Source: Isoptericola luteus (lineage in GTDB: Bacteria > Actinomycetota > Actinomycetes > Actinomycetales > Cellulomonadaceae). Taken from it: a DNA stretch of 64,000 nucleotides. Both the position numbers and the translations under genes were made by a program. Location of the stretch: contig NZ_JAIXCQ010000004.1 in assembly GCF_020297055.1 (NCBI RefSeq), forward strand, positions 1 to 64,000. Direction: 5' to 3'. A model generated the notes under the pieces. The model did not search any database. It saw only the letters and a list, made by a program, of their open reading frames with translations, and had not been told where the DNA came from. This document shows, in pieces, positions 11,460 through 24,098 of this stretch (the stretch's first letter is position 1; each line of letters begins with the position of its first letter).

Positions 11460-12634
11460 GAGCTGTACGCGCTGTTCTCGTGGACGTAGTCGTGCGTGAG
11501 GTCGTTGGTCCACACGGTGGCCGACGCGTCGCCGGCGTGCAGGTCGATCTCGACGGCGACCTCACGGGCCGCGGCCAGGTCGACGAGATCGCGCGAGGAG
11601 CCCACGCCCTGCGCCCGGCAGACCTGCACGCCGTTGACCGTCACGTCGAGCGCGAGCGGGTCGTACGGCGCGACGTCCTCGGGGACGGTGCCGACGGCGG
11701 CCACGACGCGCCCCCAGTTGGGGTCGTTGCCGAAGACGGCGGCCTTGAACAGGTTCGAGCGGGTCACCGCGCGGGCGACCGCGACGGCCGCCTCCTCGCT
11801 GCTGGCGCCGGTCACCGTGACCGCGATGTCGTGGGAGGCGCCCTCCGCGTCGGCCACGAGCTGCCGCGCGAGCGACGCGCACACCTCGGTGACGGCGGAC
11901 GTGAGCTCCGCGAGCCCGACCTCGACGCCAGACGCCCCGCTCGCGAGCAGGATCACCGTGTCGTTGGTCGACATGCAGCCGTCGGAGTCGACCCGGTCGA
12001 ACGTCGTGCCGGTGGCGGCCCGCAGGGCGGCGTCGGCCGTGGCGGCGTCGACGACGGCGTCGGTGGTGACCACCGAGAGCATCGTCGCCAGGCCGGGCGC
12101 GAGCATGCCCGCGCCCTTCGCCATCCCGCCCACGCTCCAGCCGTCGCGCCGGGCGACGGCCTGCTTGGACACCGTGTCGGTGGTGCGGATCGCGTCGGCG
12201 GCGTCCGCGCCGCCGTCGGGCGAGAGCGAGGCGATCGCGTCGTGCACGCCGTCGAGCAGGTGGTCCATCGGCAGCCGGACACCGATGAGCCCGGTGGAGC
12301 ACACGAGGACGTCGCCGGCCCCGACCTCCCGCTCGAGGTCGCCCATCCACTCCGCGGTCAGCTCGGCCGTGCGGTGGGTGTCCGCGAAACCCTCGGGACC
12401 GGTGCACGCGTTGGCGCCGCCGGAGTTGAGGACGACGACGCGGGCGGCGCCGTCCGAGACCGCCTGACGCGTCCAGAGCACCGGCGCGGCCTGCACGCGG
12501 TTCGTGGTCAGCACGGCCGCGGCGGTGGCGAGCGGTCCGTCGTTGACGACGACGGCCACGTCGCGCGCCCCCGTCGACTTCAGGCCGGCGACGACGCCGG
12601 CGGCGCGGAACCCGGCGGGTGCGGTGACGGTCAC
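11456..12634 (-). CDS. argJ: Bifunctional ornithine acetyltransferase / N-acetylglutamate synthase
   Basis: The 392-residue product recycles the acetyl group between acetylornithine and glutamate. The self-cleavage site lies in [17 protein letters not shown], where the Thr of ATML becomes the N-terminal nucleophile of the beta chain. [18 protein letters not shown] and [14 protein letters not shown] are also conserved. The start is a GTG at 12634 preceded by GAAGGAG and overlapping the argC stop as GTGA. A complete alpha and beta chain is present. This gene implies a cyclic acetyl pathway, so no argE is needed. Confidence 0.96.
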   Translation of the reverse strand: MTVTAPAGFRAAGVVAGLKSTGARDVAVVVNDGPLATAAAVLTTNRVQAAPVLWTRQAVSDGAARVVVLNSGGANACTGPEGFADTHRTAELTAEWMGDLEREVGAGDVLVCSTGLIGVRLPMDHLLDGVHDAIASLSPDGGADAADAIRTTDTVSKQAVARRDGWSVGGMAKGAGMLAPGLATMLSVVTTDAVVDAATADAALRAATGTTFDRVDSDGCMSTNDTVILLASGASGVEVGLAELTSAVTEVCASLARQLVADAEGASHDIAVTVTGASSEEAAVAVARAVTRSNLFKAAVFGNDPNWGRVVAAVGTVPEDVAPYDPLALDVTVNGVQVCRAQGVGSSRDLVDLAAAREVAVEIDLHAGDASATVWTNDLTHDYVHENSAYSS

Positions 12635-13704
12635 GGGGCGACTCCTTCGGTGACGAGACCGGCCGTCTCCGGCAGGCCGAGGGCAAGGTTCATGGCCTGG
12701 ACCGCCTGGCCGGCGGTCCCCTTGACCAGGTTGTCGATGGCGGTGACCGCGACGACGCGTCCGGCGGCCGCGTCGAGCGTCACCTGCACGAGCGCCGTGT
12801 TGGCGCCCAGCGTCGCGGCCGTCGCCGGCCACTGGCCCTCGGGCAGCAGGTCGACGAACGGCTCGTCGGCGTAGGCCTCGGCCCAGGCGGCGCGGACGTC
12901 GGCGGCCGTGGCGTCCTCGCGGCCGGGGGCGAGCCGGGCGGTCACGGTGGCGAGGATGCCGCGCGCCATCGGCACCAGGGTGGGCGTGAAGCTGATCGAC
13001 ACCTCGGGTGCGCCGGCGACGCGCAGGTTCTGGATGATCTCCGGGACGTGCCGGTGCGTGCCGCCGACGGCGTACGGCGCGGCGGAGCCGAGCCCCTCCG
13101 CGGCCAACAGGTGCGGCTTGAGCGACTTCCCCGCCCCCGAGTAGCCGTTGGCGAGGACGGCGACGACGTCGACCGGGCTCACCAGGCCGGCGGCGATGCC
13201 GGGCTGCAGCCCGAGCGTGACCGCGGTGACGTTGCATCCGGGCACGGCGATGCGTCGCGTGCCGGCCAGGTGGTCACGCTGCCGGGTGCCGTCGGCGTGC
13301 ACGAGCTCCGGCATCCCGTACGGCCACGTGCCCGCGTGCGGGGACCCGTAGAAGGTCTCCCAGTCGGCGGCGGAGGCGAGCCGGTGGTCGGCGCCGAGGT
13401 CCAGGACCAGGACGTCGTCGGGCAGCTGCGCGGCGATCTCGCCGGAGGCGCCGTGGGGCAGCCCCAGGACGACCACGTCGTGGCCCGCGAGCGCCTCCGG
13501 CGTCGTCGGCGCGAGCACCCTGTCGGCCAGCGAGCGCAGGTGCGGCTGGACGTCGCCGAGCCGTGTGCCGGCGTTCGAGTGCGCGGTGAGGGTGCCGATC
13601 TCGAGGTGCGGGTGCCGCGCCGCGAGGCGGAGGAGCTCGCCGCCGGCGTAGCCTGAGGCGCCCGCGACCGCGACGCAGAGCCGCTGCGGCTGGATGCTGA
13701 CCAT
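12631..13704 (-). CDS. argC: N-acetyl-gamma-glutamyl-phosphate reductase
   Basis: The product of about 357 residues reduces acetylglutamyl phosphate with NADPH. It has the Rossmann motif [17 protein letters not shown], the catalytic Cys in [17 protein letters not shown], and GYSGAGKS. The ATG at 13704 gives [13 protein letters not shown]; a GTG three codons upstream is also possible. A good -10 (TATAGT, 13717-13712) lies only 7 bases before the ATG and no ribosome-binding site is visible, so the operon mRNA is probably leaderless. It is the first gene of the arginine operon. Confidence 0.95.
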   Translation of the reverse strand: MVSIQPQRLCVAVAGASGYAGGELLRLAARHPHLEIGTLTAHSNAGTRLGDVQPHLRSLADRVLAPTTPEALAGHDVVVLGLPHGASGEIAAQLPDDVLVLDLGADHRLASAADWETFYGSPHAGTWPYGMPELVHADGTRQRDHLAGTRRIAVPGCNVTAVTLGLQPGIAAGLVSPVDVVAVLANGYSGAGKSLKPHLLAAEGLGSAAPYAVGGTHRHVPEIIQNLRVAGAPEVSISFTPTLVPMARGILATVTARLAPGREDATAADVRAAWAEAYADEPFVDLLPEGQWPATAATLGANTALVQVTLDAAAGRVVAVTAIDNLVKGTAGQAVQAMNLALGLPETAGLVTEGVAP

Positions 13705-13729
13705 ATGCAGCACTATACATACCTATGCA
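13704..13729 (-). promoter_or_regulatory. arg operon promoter with ARG-box-like operator
   Basis: TATGCA-GCACTA-TACATA (13704-13721) is an 18-bp imperfect palindrome with the 6-6-6 layout of an ARG box. A further TATGCA (13724-13729) gives a partial second site. The minus-strand -10 TATAGT (13717-13712) lies inside it, so ArgR binding would exclude RNA polymerase. TGCATA-type half-sites are used by actinobacterial ArgR. The -35 region is weak. The functional claim is inference. Confidence 0.6.
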
Positions 13730-13763
13730 GCGAGGTGCCGCGCGCGCCACCAGCGGCGACGAC

Positions 13764-14279
13764 TCATTCTTCGAGCGGCAGGTACATCACGTGCAGACCC
13801 ACGCGCCCGTGGGCGGGGCTGCGGAACGCGCCCGGCACCGTCCCGACGATCTCGAAGCCGAGCGAACGCCACAACCGCACCGCCGCCACGTTCGACTCGA
13901 CGACGGCGTTGAACTGGATCCCGGCGAAGCCGTGCCGGCGGTGCCAGCCGACGACGTGCTCCCCCAGCGCACGCCCGACCCCCAGCCCGCGCGCGGCGGG
14001 CGCCACCATGAAGGACGCCGTGCCCACGTGGTCGCCGTGCCCGGGCCTGTTCGGCCCCATCTTCGCCGTGCCCAGCACGGTGCCGTCCGCCGCCTCGGCG
14101 ACCACCGTCGCGCCCGGCGGGCGCTCCACCCACACCTCGCGGGCCTGGTCGCTCGTGAGGTCGAGCGGGTACACGTACGTCTCGCCCTCGCGGACGACGG
14201 GCTCGACGATCGCCCACAGGGCCGGCCAGTCGGCGGCGATCGCGGGGCGGACGGCGAAGGTGCGGGCGTCTGCGGTCAC
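13764..14279 (-). CDS. GNAT-family N-acetyltransferase
   Basis: The 171-residue protein has the GNAT fold: TFAVRPAIAADWPALWAIVEP at the N-terminus, the acetyl-CoA loop VAPAARGLGVGRALGEHVVGW (motif A, Q/RxxGxG/A) and the C-terminal NAVVESNVAAVRLWRSLGFEIVGTVPGAF typical of phosphinothricin- and amine-acetylating members. The substrate is unknown. A GTG at 14279 gives the conserved N-terminus. It is divergent from the methyltransferase at 14303, with only 23 bases between starts, so the two promoters must overlap the coding ends or both messages are leaderless. Confidence 0.85.
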   Translation of the reverse strand: MTADARTFAVRPAIAADWPALWAIVEPVVREGETYVYPLDLTSDQAREVWVERPPGATVVAEAADGTVLGTAKMGPNRPGHGDHVGTASFMVAPAARGLGVGRALGEHVVGWHRRHGFAGIQFNAVVESNVAAVRLWRSLGFEIVGTVPGAFRSPAHGRVGLHVMYLPLEE

Positions 14280-14302
14280 CCGGGCAGCATAGGGTCGGCG
14301 AC

Positions 14303-15037
14303 GTGACGAGCACCCGACCGCCCCGCCCGGCGCGGCCCACCCCGTCCACCCCGTCCGCACGGTCGGAGCGAGCCGCACGGGCCGACGTCGCCACGGCCGT
14401 GAGCGCGGCGTACGACGCGCGGGCCGCGACCTACGACGAGAGCCGCATGCACCGCGACCTGGCGCGCGAGGTCGCGGCGTTCTGCGCGCTCGACGGTGAG
14501 CTCGGCCGTGTGCGCGACGTGCTCGACGTCGCGACGGGGACCGGGCTGGTCCTGCGCGCGCTGCGGACGATCGCTCCGGCACCCCTGCGCCAGACCGGCG
14601 TCGACCTCTCGCCCGACATGCTCGCGGTCGCGCACCGCGAGCTGCCCGGCGCCACCCTGGTCCGCGCGGACGCCGCAGCGCTGCCCCTCGCGGACGCGTC
14701 GGTCGACCTCGTCACCTGCGTGACCGCGCTGCATCTCATGCCCGCGCCGGACGCGGTGCTCTCCGAGTGGGCGCGCGTCCTGCGACCCGGTGGCCGCGCC
14801 GTCACCGCCACGTTCACCGGGTTCGCCCGGCCCGCCCGGCCCGCCCGGACGCAGCACGCCTTCGACGTCCACCACGACCGCTTCGCGACCTCCGAGCTCC
14901 TGGCCGCGAGGGCGGCGCGGGCAGGCCTGCGGCTGCGCCGGCACGCGGCCTGGCAGCACGTCGGCGGCGACGCCTTCCTGCTGGGCGAGCTCGCGCCGGA
15001 CGGTCCTGGCCTGCCCGCGCGCACGCCCGGCCCGTAG
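14303..15037 (+). CDS. Class I SAM-dependent methyltransferase (UbiE/type 11 like)
   Basis: The 244-residue protein has SAM motif I VLDVATGTGLVLRAL, post-motif I GVDLSPDMLAVAHREL, motif II LPLADASVDLVTCVTALHLM and motif III EWARVLRPGGRAV, as in type 11 methyltransferases. The first 25 residues are Pro/Arg/Ser-rich and probably disordered; the fold starts near AAYDARAATYDESR. The acceptor is unknown. The ATG at 14303 is kept although the true start could be a later codon. A quinone oxidoreductase follows 10 bases downstream. Confidence 0.8.
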   Translation: MTSTRPPRPARPTPSTPSARSERAARADVATAVSAAYDARAATYDESRMHRDLAREVAAFCALDGELGRVRDVLDVATGTGLVLRALRTIAPAPLRQTGVDLSPDMLAVAHRELPGATLVRADAAALPLADASVDLVTCVTALHLMPAPDAVLSEWARVLRPGGRAVTATFTGFARPARPARTQHAFDVHHDRFATSELLAARAARAGLRLRRHAAWQHVGGDAFLLGELAPDGPGLPARTPGP

Positions 15038-15047
15038 TCTCGGGGGC

Positions 15048-16031
15048 ATGCGCGCAGTCGTGGCCCGCAGCGCGGGCGGCCCCGAGGTCCTGACGTCCAC
15101 CGAGCTCCCCGACCCTGAGCCCGGGCCCGGCGAGCTGCTCGTGCTGGTCGCCGCCGCCGGGGTCAACTTCATCGACACGTACCGGCGCTCGGGCGTGTAC
15201 CCGATGAACTACCCGCACGTGGTGGGCGTCGAGGGGGCGGGCACGGTCGAGGCGCTCGGCGCGGACGTCTCCGGGTTCGCCGTCGGCGACGAGGTGGCCT
15301 GGAACGAGGCTCCCGGCTCGTACGCCGAGCTCGCCGTGGTGCCGGCGTCGAACGCCGTCCGCGTCCCCGCCGGCCTCGACCTGGCCACGGCGGCCGCGCT
15401 GCCGCTGCAGGGCATGACCGCCCACTACCTCGTCGCGTCGGCGTTCGAGGTGGGCCCGGGGCACGACGTCCTGCTCACGGCCGGCGCGGGGGGCGTGGGC
15501 CTGCTCGCCACGCAGCTCGCGGTCGCCCGCGGGGGGCGGGTGCTCACCACGGTCTCCACGCCCGAGAAGGCCGCGCTGTCGTCGGCGGCCGGCGCCGCGC
15601 ACACCATCGGCTACGCCGCCATGGACGACGTCGCGACCGAGCTGCCCGCCGTCGTGCGCGACCTCACCGACGGGCGGGGCGTCCACGTGGTGTACGACGG
15701 CGTGGGGCAGGCGACGTTCGACGCGTCGCTCGCGTCCCTGCGGCCTCGGGGCACGCTCGTGCTGTTCGGCGGGGCGTCCGGGCAGGTACCGCCGTTCGAC
15801 CCGCAGCGGCTCAACTCCGGCGGGTCGTTGTTCCTCACCCGCCCGACCTTGGCCCACTACACGCTCACGCGCGCCGAGCTCGAGTGGCGCGCGTCCGAGG
15901 TGCTGGGCGCGGCCGCGGACGGCGACCTGGACGTGCGCATCGGCGCGCGGTACCCGCTGGCCGAGGCCGCGGCCGCGCACGCGGCGCTCGAGGGGCGCGC
16001 GACGACGGGCAAGGTCGTGCTGCTTCCCTGA
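15048..16031 (+). CDS. NADPH:quinone oxidoreductase (zinc-free MDR family)
   Basis: The 327-residue protein belongs to the medium-chain dehydrogenase/reductase superfamily, QOR branch. It has NFIDTYRRSGVYPMNYPHVVGVEGAGTVEALG, the nucleotide-binding TAGAGGVGLLATQLA (AxxGxxG) and the closing RATTGKVVLLP. The structural and catalytic zinc ligands of alcohol dehydrogenases are absent, which separates it from adhP at 34.4 kb. It probably reduces quinones or reactive carbonyls with NADPH in the cytoplasm. It begins 10 bases after the methyltransferase stop, so the two are likely cotranscribed. Confidence 0.9.
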   Translation: MRAVVARSAGGPEVLTSTELPDPEPGPGELLVLVAAAGVNFIDTYRRSGVYPMNYPHVVGVEGAGTVEALGADVSGFAVGDEVAWNEAPGSYAELAVVPASNAVRVPAGLDLATAAALPLQGMTAHYLVASAFEVGPGHDVLLTAGAGGVGLLATQLAVARGGRVLTTVSTPEKAALSSAAGAAHTIGYAAMDDVATELPAVVRDLTDGRGVHVVYDGVGQATFDASLASLRPRGTLVLFGGASGQVPPFDPQRLNSGGSLFLTRPTLAHYTLTRAELEWRASEVLGAAADGDLDVRIGARYPLAEAAAAHAALEGRATTGKVVLLP

Positions 16032-16046
16032 CCGGTCCGCACAGGC

Positions 16047-16070
16047 TATCTTGACGTCAAGATACTTGAC
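16047..16070. promoter_or_regulatory. Palindromic operator upstream of tam
   Basis: TATCTTGACGTCAAGATA (16047-16064) is a perfect 18-bp palindrome. A third half-site, CTTGAC (16065-16070), continues it and creates a second overlapping dyad (TCAAG-ATA-CTTGA). It lies 21 bases before the tam start and contains two TTGACG hexamers that could be -35 elements. The form suggests a MarR-family target such as TamR, but no such regulator gene is next to it here. Confidence 0.7.
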
Positions 16071-16084
16071 GTCGAGGGAGTCTC

Positions 16085-16954
16085 ATGAGCGACTGGTCCC
16101 CCACCGCCTACCTGCGCTACACCGACGAGCGCTCACGACCGTTCGCCGAGCTCCTCGCCCGCGTGACGGGCGCCGGCACCGCGGCGCCCGCCACGGTGCT
16201 CGACCTCGGCTGCGGGCCCGGCCACCTCACGGCCCTGGTCCGCGACCGCTGGCCCGGCGCCGTCGTCGTCGGACTCGACGCCTCGCCCGCCATGATCGAG
16301 CAGGCGCGTGCCGGCGACCCCGACGGCTCCTACGTGCTCGGTGACGTGCGGGACGTCGCCGCCGGGGCGCTCGTGGCCGGCCTGCCGGAACGGCCCGACC
16401 TGGTCATCAGCAACGCGACCCTCCAGTGGGTGCCCGGGCACCGCGACCTGCTCGCTAGGCTCGCGGCGCGGGCCGCTCAGACGTTCGCGTTCTCCGTGCC
16501 CGGCAACCACGACGCACCGAGCCACCGGACCCTGCGCGAGGTCGCCGGTCGCGCGCCGTACGCGGACGCCGTAGGCCCGGTGGAGCGCCGCGCCGTCGGT
16601 GACCCCGCCGAGTACCTCGAGCTGCTCGCCGGCCCCGGCTGGTCGGTCGACGCCTGGGAGACCACGTACACGCACGTCCTGGACGGCGAGGACCCGGTGC
16701 TGCGCTGGATCTCCGCCACGGGCGCCCAGCCGGTGCTGCACGCCCTCGACGCCCACGACGCCACCCACGGCACCGGCCTGCGGAGGCGGTTCGACGCCGA
16801 CCTGGGCGCCGCCCTGCGCGAGGCGTACCCTCGCCGGCCGTTCGGAACCCCGCTGGAGTTCCGGCGGGTCTTCGCCGTCGCCACGCGGTCCGGCACCGGC
16901 GCGGACGACGGCCCAGCGGGTCCAGGCCGGGACGGGCGGACGGTGGTGGCCTGA
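16085..16954 (+). CDS. tam: Trans-aconitate 2-methyltransferase
   Basis: The 289-residue SAM enzyme methylates trans-aconitate, a by-product that inhibits aconitase. It has the family N-terminus DWSPTAYLRYTDERSRPFAELLARV, motif I VLDLGCGPGHLTALV, GLDASPAMIEQAR, and DLVISNATLQWVPGHRDLL. The C-terminal ETTYTHVLDGEDPVLRWISATGAQPVL also matches Tam. An approximately 20-residue Gly/Asp-rich tail is extra. The start ATG at 16085 follows GAGGGAG. The palindrome 16047-16064 is the obvious control site. Confidence 0.92.
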   Translation: MSDWSPTAYLRYTDERSRPFAELLARVTGAGTAAPATVLDLGCGPGHLTALVRDRWPGAVVVGLDASPAMIEQARAGDPDGSYVLGDVRDVAAGALVAGLPERPDLVISNATLQWVPGHRDLLARLAARAAQTFAFSVPGNHDAPSHRTLREVAGRAPYADAVGPVERRAVGDPAEYLELLAGPGWSVDAWETTYTHVLDGEDPVLRWISATGAQPVLHALDAHDATHGTGLRRRFDADLGAALREAYPRRPFGTPLEFRRVFAVATRSGTGADDGPAGPGRDGRTVVA

Positions 16955-16993
16955 ACGGACCGCCACCGGGCGCCGGCGCGACGGCCCTGGCGC

Positions 16994-17875
16994 TCAGCGT
17001 CCGACGAGGTCCGGCCCCAGCGGGTCCCCGGGCCCGGCGGGCTGGGCGCGCAACCGCCGCGCTGCGGGGGCGGACGCCTCGGCGGCGAGCGCCCGCAACG
17101 AGTCGGGCGTGTCGTGCGTGACGCGCAGGTACCAGCCGGAGCAGGCGTCGAGCTCGCCCCGGGCGATGGCCGTCACCATGTCGACGGTCGCCTCCACCGG
17201 CGTCCAGTCGGCGCGCCCCGCGTGCATGGGCATCGAGGCCGTCATGTCGGTGGCCACGGTGCCGGGCGCGACCTCGAAGACCCGCAGCCCTCGGGCGTGC
17301 CCGGCCTGGTGCAGCCCCGCTCCGAGCCGCAGCAGCGCGGTCTTGCTCACGTTGTAGGCGGTGGACGCCGAAATCTCGTGCGTGCTCGCCCCGGAGGCGA
17401 GCTCGACGACACGCCCGCCCCCGCGCGCAAGCATCCGCGGCACGACGGCTCGCGACAGCAGGAACGGCCCGCGCACGTTGGTCTCGACGACGGCCCACCA
17501 CTCGTCCGGGTCCGCCTCCCACAGCGGCACCTCGGCATCGATCCGCCCGGCGTTGTTCACCAGGAGGTCGACGCCGCCCAGGCCACCGGTGGCGACGGGC
17601 GCCTCCGCACGCCGGACGGCGTCGGCCACGGCGTGCGCGTCGGTCACGTCGGCGGGAAGCACCAGCGCCGTCCGGCCGAGCCCGCGGACCTCGTCGGCGA
17701 CGTCGTCGAGCCGGCCCGCGTCCCGGGCGAGCAGGGCGACGTCGAGGCCGGCGCGCGCCAGGCCGAGCGCCACCGCGCGGCCGATGCCGCGCGTCGCCCC
17801 GGTCACGAGGGCGGTCGACGCCGGCGCCACCGTGGTGACGCCGACGCTCGCGGCCCCGCGCGCGTCGTCAGCCAC
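16994..17875 (-). CDS. Short-chain dehydrogenase/reductase (SDR)
   Basis: The 293-residue classical SDR has the cofactor loop TGATRGIGRAVALG (about 27-40), the NNAG motif (LVNNAGRID), the active Ser region ELASGAS and the catalytic pair in TAYNVSKTALLRL. The C-terminal 70 residues are Ala/Pro/Arg-rich and divergent. The substrate cannot be assigned. The ATG at 17875 overlaps the pheT stop by 8 bases. An internal GTG near SVGVTTVAPAS is an alternative start closer to the fold. It ends convergently with tam, with 39 bases between stops. Confidence 0.85.
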   Translation of the reverse strand: MADDARGAASVGVTTVAPASTALVTGATRGIGRAVALGLARAGLDVALLARDAGRLDDVADEVRGLGRTALVLPADVTDAHAVADAVRRAEAPVATGGLGGVDLLVNNAGRIDAEVPLWEADPDEWWAVVETNVRGPFLLSRAVVPRMLARGGGRVVELASGASTHEISASTAYNVSKTALLRLGAGLHQAGHARGLRVFEVAPGTVATDMTASMPMHAGRADWTPVEATVDMVTAIARGELDACSGWYLRVTHDTPDSLRALAAEASAPAARRLRAQPAGPGDPLGPDLVGR

Positions 17876-20425
17876 GCAGCACGGCCCCCACGCGGTCGGC
17901 CGCGGCCGTCACGACGCCGTCGCGCACCGCGCGCACGTCGTCGGCGCTCAGCGTGCGGTCGGCGGCACGCAGCCGGACCGAGTAGGCGAGCGACTTCTTC
18001 CCCTCGCCCACCTGCTCGCCCGTGAAGACGTCGAACAGGCGCGCCTCCTCCAGCAGCGGTCCCGCGCCCGCCACCACGGCGGCGTGCACGTCGGCCGCGG
18101 GCACGCCCGCGTCCACGACGAAGGCGAAGTCCTCCTTCGCCGCCGGGAACGCCGAGACGGGCGCCGCCGTCACAGGCTCGCCCGTCGTCGCGGCGACCAG
18201 GGCAGACAGGTCCAGCTCGAACGCCGCGCTGCGCGCGGGCAGGCTCAGGCGCTCCACCACCTTCGGGTGCAGCTCGCCCGCGTGCCCCACGACCGTGCCG
18301 TCCGGGAGCGCCAGGGCCGCGCACCGGCCAGGGTGCCACGGCATCGTCGTGGTGTCCGGCCCCACGGTCACCTCGACGCCGACGCGCTCGGCGACGAGGC
18401 GGGCGGCGTCGAGCGCGTCGGCCCAGTCCGCCGCGCGGCCCCGGCCCCACCAGCCCGCCGGCTCCGCCGCGCCCGCGAGCACGCCCGCGACGTGACGCGG
18501 CTGCGCCGGCACCGCGGCCGCGAGCGCGTCGAGCTCCGCGTCCGACGGGCGCTCGCCCACCGGCAGGCTCGGCGCCGCCGGCGCCCCTGCCACGGGGCGC
18601 GTCACCTGGCCGATCTCGAAGACCGCGACGTCGGTGAGCCCGCGCGAGACGTTGCGGCGGGCCGTGTCGAGCAGGGCGACCAGCAGGTCGGCGCGCAGCA
18701 GCGGCTTGTCGTCCGCGAGCGGGTTCGCCAGCCGCAGCGTGGCCCGGCGCACGTCGTCGGCGGGCAACCCCAGCGCGTCGAGGTCCGCGGTGGACACGAA
18801 CGGGTACGAGAGCACCTCGACGAGCCCCGCCTCCGCGAGCGAGCGCGCGACCGAGCGGCGGATCCGCTGCTCGGGCGTGAGGCCCCGCCCACCGCGCGCG
18901 GCGGGCAGCGTCGAGGGGATCTGGTCGTACCCCTGGATGCGCACGACCTCCTCGACCAGCGTCGCGGGCTCCGTGAGGTCGGGGCGCCACGACGGCGGCG
19001 TGACGACGAGGGTCTCGTCCGCGCCGTCGACCGTGCAGCCGATCTGCTCGAGCGTGCCCACCACCTGCTCGCGCGAGTAGTCCACGCCCACCAGCCGCGT
19101 GGGCAGGGACGCGTCCAGACGGATCGGGGCGGCCGGGCTCGTCGAGTCCAGGTCGCCGACGGCCGGGTCCGCCGTGCCGCCGCCGAGCTCGACGAGCAGG
19201 TCGACGACGCGCTGCGCTGCGACGGCGGCCAGGCGCGGGTCCACGCCCCGCTCGAACCGCTTGGCGGCCTCCGACGGCAGCCGGTGCCGGCGCGCCGTGC
19301 GCGCCACGGTGATCGGGTCGAAGTGCGCCGCCTCCACGAGGACGTCGGTGGTCGTGGCGCTCACCTCGGAGGACGCGCCGCCCATGACCCCGGCCAGGCC
19401 CAGGACGCGCGACCCGGCGCCCGCCGGCGAGTCGGTGATGAGCAGGTCCTGCGGGTCCAGCGCGCGGTCGGCGTCGTCCAGGGTCGTCAGGCGCTCGCCG
19501 GCCGTGGCCCGGCGCACGACGATCGGCGCGGCGACACGAGCCAGGTCGTAGGCGTGCAGCGGCTGGCCCAGGTCGAGCATCACGTAGTTGGTGACGTCCA
19601 CGGCGAGGGAGATCGCGCGCATGCCGGAGCCCTCGAGACGGCGCTTCATCCAGTCCGGTGTCGGCGCGGCCGGGTCGATGCCCCGCACGATCCGCGTGAC
19701 GAACCGGTCGCAGCCCGCGACGCCGTGGATCGGCGCCGCGTCGTCGACCTGGACGGCGAACCCGTCGGCCGTGGCCGCGGGCGGAGGCGTCGTGAGGTTC
19801 TCCGCGAGCCCCCGGTCGGTGAACCGCGCCCCGGTGGAGTGCGCGTACTCGCGCGCCACGCCGCGGTAGCTGAACGCGTAGCCGCGGTCCGGGGTCACGT
19901 TGATCTCGAGCACCTCGTCGCCCAGGCCGAGCAGCGCGATCGCGTCCTGCCCCGGCGTGAGGTCCGCGGCGTCGAACCCGGCCCGCGTCAGCACCAGGAT
20001 GCCGTCGTGGTCCTCGCCGGTGCCGAGCTCACGGACCGAGCAGATCATGCCGTCCGACACGTGCCCGTACGTCTTGCGCGCCGCGATCGCGAACCCGCCC
20101 GGCAGGACCGTGCCGGGCAGCGAGACGACGACCAGGTCGCCGACGGCGAAGTTGTGCGCGCCACAGACGATGCCGCGGGCGCCCTCGGCGTCGTTGTGCT
20201 CCGGGCCGACGTCGACGCGGCACCAGTTGATGGTCTTGCCGTTCTTCTGCGGCTCCGGGGTCAGCTCCAGCACACGGCCCACGACGAGGGGGCCGGTGAC
20301 GGCGGCAGGGTGGATCTCCTCCTCCTCCAGGCCGACCTTCACCAGCGCCTCGGCGAGCCGGACCGCCGTGAGGTCCGCCGGCAGCTCGACGTGCTCGCCG
20401 AGCCAGTCCTTGACGATGCGGGGCA

Positions 20426-20426
<1 letters not shown>
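17868..20426 (-). CDS. pheT: Phenylalanyl-tRNA synthetase beta subunit
   Basis: The 852-residue beta chain of the (alpha-beta)2 PheRS contains, in order, an EMAP-type tRNA-binding domain (VVGRVLELTPEPQKNGKTINWCRVDVG), the B3/B4 editing domain (AVDVTNYVMLDLGQPLHAYD), B5 (RLDASLPTRLVGVDYSREQVVGTLEQIGCTV), the synthetase-like core and a C-terminal anticodon-binding FDX-ACB domain (FPAAKEDFAFVVDAGVPAADVHAAV). Length is normal. The ATG at 20426 overlaps the pheS stop as TGATG, typical of tight alpha/beta coupling. Confidence 0.97.
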
Positions 20427-23271
<2,845 letters not shown>

Positions 23272-23318
23272 CAGCAGGTCAGGGGTGTCCGGGCGTCCGG
23301 GAGTTGCTGAGCGGACGC

Positions 23319-23702
23319 TCAGGCGGCCTTCGGCGCGTTCACGTCGGCCGGGAGCGCGTCCTTGGCGACCTGGACGAGCGCGTTGAACGCCGCCACGTCG
23401 TTGACCGCGAGCTCGGCGAGCATGCGGCGGTCGACCTCCACGCCCGCGGCCTTGAGGCCCTGGACGAGACGGTTGTAGGTGAGGCCCTGGGCGCGGGACG
23501 CAGCGTTGATGCGCTGGATCCACAGCTTGCGGAAGTCGCCCTTCTTGGCCTTGCGGTCGCGGTACGAGTAGACGAGGGAGTGGGTGACCTGCTCCTTCGC
23601 CTTCCGGTACAGGCGCGAACGCTGGCCGCGGTAGCCGCTGGCGCGCTCGAGAGTCGTACGGCGCTTCTTGTGGGCGTTGACCGCCCGCTTCACGCGTGCC
23701 AC
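23319..23702 (-). CDS. rplT: 50S ribosomal protein L20
   Basis: The 127-residue basic protein starts [30 protein letters not shown] and includes [33 protein letters not shown], the hallmark L20 sequence. It is an early 23S assembly protein and in other bacteria a repressor of the infC-rpmI-rplT operon. Start ATG at 23702 follows AAGGAGCATCACGTGGCA-type spacing (GTG/ATG choice is minor). It lies 93 bases downstream of rpmI. Confidence 0.98.
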   Translation of the reverse strand: MARVKRAVNAHKKRRTTLERASGYRGQRSRLYRKAKEQVTHSLVYSYRDRKAKKGDFRKLWIQRINAASRAQGLTYNRLVQGLKAAGVEVDRRMLAELAVNDVAAFNALVQVAKDALPADVNAPKAA

Positions 23703-23795
23703 GTGATGCTCCTTGCAGTATCGGGTCGGGAAGTGACGCCGGCAGCCACGGACGACGAGCAGCAGCTCGTCAGGGTCGCGGCCCGCCGAGGCGGA

Positions 23796-23990
23796 TCACT
23801 TACCGAGCATCTTCTTGATGGTCTTGGTGTCGGCGGCCGAGACCACCTGGTCCTGGGCCAGACGGCGCGTGCGGCGGCTGGACTTGTGCTCGAGCAGGTG
23901 ACGAGCGTTGGCCTGCTCACGCATGAGCTTGCCGCTGCCGGTGACCCGGAAGCGCTTCTTGGCGCCGGAGTGCGTCTTGTTCTTCGGCAT
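23796..23990 (-). CDS. rpmI: 50S ribosomal protein L35
   Basis: The 64-residue basic protein [18 protein letters not shown] begins with the canonical L35 signature and ends KTIKKMLGK. It sits between infC and rplT in the conserved infC-rpmI-rplT order, 108 bases after infC. The start ATG at 23990 follows GAGAGACGGCAGTC, a weak ribosome-binding site. Confidence 0.98.
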   Translation of the reverse strand: MPKNKTHSGAKKRFRVTGSGKLMREQANARHLLEHKSSRRTRRLAQDQVVSAADTKTIKKMLGK

Positions 23991-24098
23991 GACTGCCGTC
24001 TCTCCTCATGTCGGTCGCCTGCCCGGGAGGGCGGGCGACGTGTGCGGACCATGGCCGGCGGGCCGGCCCGGTGCGGGTGGGTCGATGTGCCGTCGGCC

